Positions 38,728-42,453 of a stretch of DNA of 42,453 nucleotides are shown here, in pieces. This DNA is from Myxococcales bacterium (GTDB lineage: Bacteria; Myxococcota; Myxococcia; Myxococcales; Myxococcaceae): assembly GCA_016191815.1 (NCBI GenBank), contig JACPVI010000050.1, forward strand, positions 1 to 42,453, written 5' to 3'. Position 1 is the stretch's first letter; each line of letters begins with the position of its first letter. The notes below the pieces were generated by a model. It worked only from the letters and a program-made list of their open reading frames with translations, was not told where the DNA came from and did no database searches. The position numbers were made by a program, and so were the translations under genes.

Positions 38728-39807
38728 TCAGGGCCCGGCGTCGGCTCCGGCGAAGTCGACGGCGCAGTCCTGCGGGTAGAGCACCATCGTGTAGGTATTG
38801 GTCGTCCCCGGAACGAAGCCGGCATCGCGCCGGCAGTTGCCGGCAGTTCCCCCGTCGTAGCAGGGGGCGTGGGTGAAGGAGTCCCACACCCCGCGGATGC
38901 CATTGGGGAAGCTCACGTTGCCGCCGTCGAGCTGCATCGCCCGCCAGTCGCAGCGGACCTCGACTCCGCCGTCGGTGAGGGAGCGGTCGTAGGTCTTGTA
39001 GTTGTTGACCAGGATTCCGCCGCTCACCTCGAAGCCGAAGTAGACCGAGTCGTTCGCCTTCAAGCTCACCCGCTTGAGGGCGGTGGGGCTGGGGTCGGCG
39101 AGGGACAGCGGCCCCTGGATGAACACTCGCGTGCCGGCCAGGCTGATGTTCGGACGCGTCCAGCCTCCGTCGGCGTTGCCGAAGTCTCCCGTCACCGGGT
39201 TGTCGTTGGGGGCGGTGGTCTGGCCGACCTTGGTGATGGTCAGCTTGCCGCTGTTGACGCCCGGGCAACCGAACTGGCTCTTCAGGGTGAAGCGGTAGCC
39301 CACCCGGTCCTCGAACTTGGACTGGGTGCCCACGTAGCCCGCGATGTCCAACACGTCGCCCACCTGCGGGTTGTAGGGCCCGGGCGGGTCGGTGAAGTAC
39401 TTGTCGACGTAGATTCCCTGGTTGGGGTTGCTCGGGTCCACCACCCAGAACTGGGTGTCGTAGTCCCCGAGGTTTCCGCGGAAGGAGTTGTCCACCGCCA
39501 CCACCACCACGCCCTTGAGCGAGAGCAGGTCGGTGCAGAAGGTGGCCTGCTTCGCCTCGGAGATGGTGACCACCCTGGCCCCTCCGTCGGAGCCGCCGTC
39601 CGTCTGGCCCGCGTCGGTGCCACCGCCTCCGCCTCCGCCTCCACCGCCGCCCCCGCCCCCGCCGCCTCCGCCATAGCCGCCCCCGAAGCCTCCGCCGAAG
39701 CCGCCGGAGTCCCTCCCGGCGTCCGGCTGGGTGCGGCTGGGGCCGCACGCGAGAATCGAGGCGGCCAGGGTGAGCCCCGCAAAGACCAGCGTGTCGCGGA
39801 TCCTCAT
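38728..39807 (-). CDS. Poly-glycine lipoprotein
   Basis: Protein of 359 residues. Lipobox ASILACGPS. Residues 35-63 are almost pure Gly, broken by Phe and Tyr and then an unbroken run of 18 Gly. A folded part follows with paired Cys and repeated beta-rich stretches (LLSLKGVVVVAVDN, QVGDVLDIAGYVG, AGTRVFIQGPLSL) that suggest a surface beta domain with OB-fold-like features. Function unknown. ATG 39807 has AGGAG 5 bases upstream. Convergent with the GNAT gene, 19 bases apart. Confidence 0.82.
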   Translation of the reverse strand: MRIRDTLVFAGLTLAASILACGPSRTQPDAGRDSGGFGGGFGGGYGGGGGGGGGGGGGGGGGGTDAGQTDGGSDGGARVVTISEAKQATFCTDLLSLKGVVVVAVDNSFRGNLGDYDTQFWVVDPSNPNQGIYVDKYFTDPPGPYNPQVGDVLDIAGYVGTQSKFEDRVGYRFTLKSQFGCPGVNSGKLTITKVGQTTAPNDNPVTGDFGNADGGWTRPNISLAGTRVFIQGPLSLADPSPTALKRVSLKANDSVYFGFEVSGGILVNNYKTYDRSLTDGGVEVRCDWRAMQLDGGNVSFPNGIRGVWDSFTHAPCYDGGTAGNCRRDAGFVPGTTNTYTMVLYPQDCAVDFAGADAGP

Positions 39808-39949
39808 TGCTTCTCCTGTGGATTTTCGGTTCGGGTGCCTCTACAAGCGCGCCGGGAATTCCGAGCCGCGCCGCCGGCCGCAGCGCCACCTTATACAGTG
39901 CGCGCCGCGAGCGCCTCAAGCCGCCCGGCGCGGGCCGCGAGGAGTCGCC

Positions 39950-40978
39950 ATGAAGGCCGTTGCGTTCGACCACCACGGAGACGAGAGCGTCCTCACCGTG
40001 CGCGAGCTGCCCGAGCCCAGGGTGGGTGCAAACGACGTCCTGGTGCGGGTTAGGGCGGTGGCGCTGAACCATCTGGACATCTGGGTGCGCAAAGGCTGGC
40101 CCGGGCTCAAGCTCCAGATGCCTCACGTGCTCGGCAGCGACGTGGCCGGAGTGGTGGAGCGCCCCGGCCCGGAGGTGACCGACCTCCATCCGGGCACCGA
40201 GGTGCTGCTGAACCCCGGGCTGTCATGCGGCTCTTGCGAGCGGTGCCTGCTCGGCGAGGACAACCTCTGCCGAAGCTATTCCATCATCGGGGAGAACCGC
40301 TCCGGCGGGTACGCGGAGCTCGTCTCGGTGCCCAGGCAGAACGTGCTGCCCAAGCCGAAGAACCTCTCCTTCGAGCAGGCGGCGTGCCTTCCGCTCACCT
40401 TTCTCACCTCCTGGACGATGCTGGTGCGGCGGGCGCAGCTCAAGATTGGCGAGACGGTGCTGGTGCACGCAGCCGGCTCCGGAGTGGGGAGCGCGGCGGT
40501 GCAGATCGCCAAGCTTCTCGGGGCCACGGTGATCGCCACCGCCTCCAGCGGGGAGAAGCTCGGCAAGGCCCGGGAGCTGGGGGCGGACCACCTCATCGAC
40601 TACTCCAAGTGCGACTTCCTGGAGGAGGTGAAGCGGATCACCTCCCGGCGGATGGTGGACGTGGTGTTCGAGCACGTGGGCTCGGCGACCTTCGACAAGA
40701 GCGTGGCCTGCCTCCCCTACGGCGGGCGGCTGGTGACCTGCGGCGCCACCAGCGGCTACGAGGTGAAGCTCGACTTGCGGGCGCTGTTCTTCAAGCGGCT
40801 GTCCCTGCTCGGCTCGACCATGGGCTCGAAGGGAGAGCTCTTCCGCGTCTTGCGGCTGGTCGAGGAGGGGAAGCTCCGGCCGGTGCTCGACCGGGTGCTC
40901 GCCCTGGAACGCGCCGCCGAGGCCCACCGGCTCTTGGAGGACCGGGCGCAGTTCGGCAATATCGTGCTCGTGCCTTAG
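39950..40978 (+). CDS. MDR-family quinone-oxidoreductase-like dehydrogenase
   Basis: NAD(P)-dependent medium-chain dehydrogenase/reductase, 342 residues. The structural-zinc Cys set is complete (Cys93, 96, 99, 107 in [15 protein letters not shown]), but the catalytic-zinc Cys and Glu positions are not ([18 protein letters not shown] in place of GHE), so it acts as a zinc-free quinone-oxidoreductase-type or enoyl reductase-type enzyme. Nucleotide fold [20 protein letters not shown] is intact. ATG 39950 is preceded by GAGGAG. Its stop is embedded in the ribosome binding site of the thiolase, 11 bases before that ATG: one operon. Confidence 0.92.
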   Translation: MKAVAFDHHGDESVLTVRELPEPRVGANDVLVRVRAVALNHLDIWVRKGWPGLKLQMPHVLGSDVAGVVERPGPEVTDLHPGTEVLLNPGLSCGSCERCLLGEDNLCRSYSIIGENRSGGYAELVSVPRQNVLPKPKNLSFEQAACLPLTFLTSWTMLVRRAQLKIGETVLVHAAGSGVGSAAVQIAKLLGATVIATASSGEKLGKARELGADHLIDYSKCDFLEEVKRITSRRMVDVVFEHVGSATFDKSVACLPYGGRLVTCGATSGYEVKLDLRALFFKRLSLLGSTMGSKGELFRVLRLVEEGKLRPVLDRVLALERAAEAHRLLEDRAQFGNIVLVP

Positions 40979-40989
40979 GAGGATTTCCG

Positions 40990-42189
40990 ATGAGAGAGGC
41001 GCTGATCATCGACGCTTTGCGCACGCCGATCGGCAGGCACCGGGGCGCGCTGCGGGAGGTGCGACCGGACGACCTGGCGGCGGCGGCCATCTCGGCGCTG
41101 CTCGCCCGAAACGGCGTCGCGAGCCAACAGGTGGAGGAGGTGTTCTTCGGCTGCGCCAACCAGGCGGGAGAGGACAACCGCAACGTGGCGCGGATGGCGG
41201 TGCTGCTCGCCGGGCTTCCGCAGTCGGTGCCCGCGGTCACGGTGAACCGGCTTTGCGGGAGCGGGATGGAGGCGGTGATCCAGGGCTGCCGGATGATCCG
41301 GTTGGGCGAGGCGGAGGTGGTGGTTTCTGGCGGAGTGGAGTCGATGACCCGGGCCCCCTGGGCGATGCCCAAGCCGGCCGACGGTTTCCCCACCGGGAAG
41401 TGGGAGGTCTACGACACCTCGCTCGGCTGGCGCTTCCCCAACCCGAGGCTGGCGGCCCAGTTTCCCCTCGAGCAGATGGGGGAGACGGCGGAGAACCTCG
41501 CCTCCGAGTGGCGCATCTCGCGCGAGGACCAGGACGCCTTCGCGCTGGGCTCGCACCAGAAGGCGGTGGCCGCCGCCAAAACGGGCCGGTTCAAGGACGA
41601 GCTGGTGCCGGTGGAAATCCCGCAGCGGAAGGGGCCGCCGGTGGTGGTGACCGAGGACGAAGGGCCGCGGGCGGATTCGTCTTTGGAGAAGCTGTCGGCG
41701 CTCAAGCCGGCCTTCCGCGAGGGAGGCAGCGTCACCGCGGGGAACTCCTCCAGCCTGAACGACGGCGCGGCGGCGGTGCTCTTGATGTCGGAGTCCGCGG
41801 CCAAATCGTGCGGCAAGCGTCCGCTCGGGCGGTACGTCAGCTCGGGCGCGGCGGGAGTCAGCCCGAGGACGATGGGCATCGGCCCGGTCCCGGCGACCAA
41901 GAAGGCGCTGCAAGCTTCCGGCTGGAGCGTGGGGCAGCTCGAGCTGATCGAGCTGAACGAGGCCTTCGCCGCACAGTCCTTGGCCTGCATGCGGGACCTC
42001 GAGCTGGACCCGGCGAAGGTGAACGTGAACGGCGGAGCGATCGCCCTCGGCCATCCCTTGGGCTGCAGCGGCGCGCGGATCCTCGCCACCCTCCTGCACG
42101 AGCTGCGGCGGCGGTCGGCGCGGCGGGGGCTGGCCACCATGTGCATCGGCGTGGGCCAGGGCATCGCGATGGCGGTGGAGGCGGCCTGA
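40990..42189 (+). CDS. Acetyl-CoA acyltransferase (thiolase)
   Basis: Thiolase of 399 residues, standard length. It has the acyl-enzyme Cys89 ([12 protein letters not shown]), the NEAF motif, the active-site His in [16 protein letters not shown] and the second Cys in MCIGVGQG. It condenses or cleaves acyl-CoA, so it is either degradative (3-ketoacyl-CoA) or biosynthetic (acetoacetyl-CoA); the sequence alone does not decide. AGGAGG precedes the ATG at 40990. It pairs with the dehydrogenase before it and with the acyl-CoA dehydrogenase at 21411 in possible pathway terms. Confidence 0.95.
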   Translation: MREALIIDALRTPIGRHRGALREVRPDDLAAAAISALLARNGVASQQVEEVFFGCANQAGEDNRNVARMAVLLAGLPQSVPAVTVNRLCGSGMEAVIQGCRMIRLGEAEVVVSGGVESMTRAPWAMPKPADGFPTGKWEVYDTSLGWRFPNPRLAAQFPLEQMGETAENLASEWRISREDQDAFALGSHQKAVAAAKTGRFKDELVPVEIPQRKGPPVVVTEDEGPRADSSLEKLSALKPAFREGGSVTAGNSSSLNDGAAAVLLMSESAAKSCGKRPLGRYVSSGAAGVSPRTMGIGPVPATKKALQASGWSVGQLELIELNEAFAAQSLACMRDLELDPAKVNVNGGAIALGHPLGCSGARILATLLHELRRRSARRGLATMCIGVGQGIAMAVEAA

Positions 42190-42194
42190 CGCGC

Positions 42195-42392
42195 GTGGGG
42201 CACCGCTTTCTCGAGGGGCTTCGGCCCACCTTGCACATCGCGCATCGCGGAGGCGCGGCGCTCTCGCCGGAGAGCACCCTGCACGCCTTCCGCGAGGCGG
42301 TGGAGCGGTGGAGAACCAATAGGCGTTTGCGCGGCGACGGTCGAGACAAGCAGGGCCTCGGGCTGGTGAGCGCCGCGCAAACGTCGGGTTGA
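42195..42392 (+). pseudogene. Truncated glycerophosphodiester phosphodiesterase
   Basis: The first 40 residues (LHIAHRGGAALSPESTLHAF, then REAVERW) are the N-terminus of a GDPD TIM barrel with the catalytic His-Arg-Gly motif. After Trp-Arg-Thr at about 42317 the similarity ends and the frame reaches TGA at 42392, giving only 65 residues of the roughly 230-300 expected. No other frame continues the domain, so the gene is broken by rearrangement, insertion or a misjoin. GTG 42195 is 5 bases after the thiolase stop. Confidence 0.7.
42324..42383. repeat. Perfect 13-bp inverted repeat at the GDPD breakpoint
   Basis: CGTTTGCGCGGCG (42324-42336) and its complement at 42371-42383, with a 34-base loop. 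It starts seven bases after the last GDPD-like codon. Outside the arms, AACC (42314-42317) and GGTT (42387-42390) are also complementary. Confidence 0.8.
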
Positions 42393-42453
42393 ACGATGGC
42401 CGCCGGCACGCGCCCTGCTAATGGGCACGTCGGGCGCGGCTGGTGCCCTCGTG

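Noticed and set aside
39595-39690. Trinucleotide-like microsatellite
   Set aside because: The run of CCGCC/CCTCC triplets encodes the poly-Gly tract of the lipoprotein at 38728-39807 and is coding.
42310-42396. Integron attC recombination site
   Set aside because: A GTTGAAC that fits the core GTTRRRY lies to the right of the palindrome, but no matching RYYYAAC lies on the left and no integrase is visible. The palindrome itself is reported.

Overview
The window is very GC-rich, with nearly every third codon position G or C. It looks like a chromosomal segment of a myxobacterium or close relative (Myxococcota). The main evidence is a very large exported protein ending in a MYXO-CTERM-type tail (Cys-Gly-Cys-Ser-Ser, hydrophobic stretch, Arg cluster; 33538-37677), several Cys-rich/MopE-like and Gly-rich lipoproteins, a Ser/Thr kinase with a C-terminal transmembrane and exported domain, PEGA-type proteins, and a sigma54-type enhancer-binding regulator. 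Placement below phylum cannot be made from this sequence alone.

Layout. 1-5355: the 3' part of uvrA converges on a LuxR-type response regulator, followed on the minus strand by a UPF0158 protein and a POT peptide transporter. 5356-5783 is non-coding with a direct repeat. 5784-12091: a surface-protein block, with a PEGA/TPR-like protein translationally coupled to a 14-repeat propeller protein, converging on a large MopE-like, Gly-rich lipoprotein. 12323-18480: nadA and a methyltransferase, a long nested inverted repeat, a small exported Cys-rich protein, a polytopic membrane protein, a PfkB sugar kinase and an unknown protein. 18490-25628 (minus strand): a frame-disrupted small gene, a SprT-like metalloprotease, the Ser/Thr kinase, a 3-hydroxyacyl-CoA dehydrogenase, a heptad-repeat coiled-coil protein and a SWIM-SNF2 helicase. 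25747-26501: a MntA/HepT-type (MNT-HEPN) toxin-antitoxin pair. 26548-29081: a zinc phospholipase C/S1-P1-like exported protein with a beta-rich C-terminus, and a small outer-membrane-like protein. 29312-30238: a HAD phosphatase lipoprotein.

30255-32563 is the most interesting locus. An NtrC-type AAA+ activator has a receiver domain that has lost its phosphorylation residues. It is transcribed away from a two-gene unit encoding a 60-residue acidic protein and a stand-alone receiver that has also lost its phospho-aspartate. Between them lie a perfect 6-3-6 palindrome and a well-spaced sigma54 (-24/-12) promoter candidate, followed by a strong ribosome binding site. I read this as a compact, probably phosphorylation-independent sigma54 circuit controlling a small acidic protein and a pseudo-receiver.

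32600-42453: a Pro-rich/glycine-zipper envelope protein, the giant MYXO-CTERM protein (14 propeller-type repeats plus a Cys-rich array), a DUF1778-GNAT toxin-antitoxin pair, a poly-Gly lipoprotein, and a quinone-oxidoreductase-like dehydrogenase plus thiolase operon. The last gene is the broken 5' end of a glycerophosphodiester phosphodiesterase, followed by a 13-bp inverted repeat at the window edge. No rRNA, tRNA, CRISPR array or complete insertion sequence was seen.
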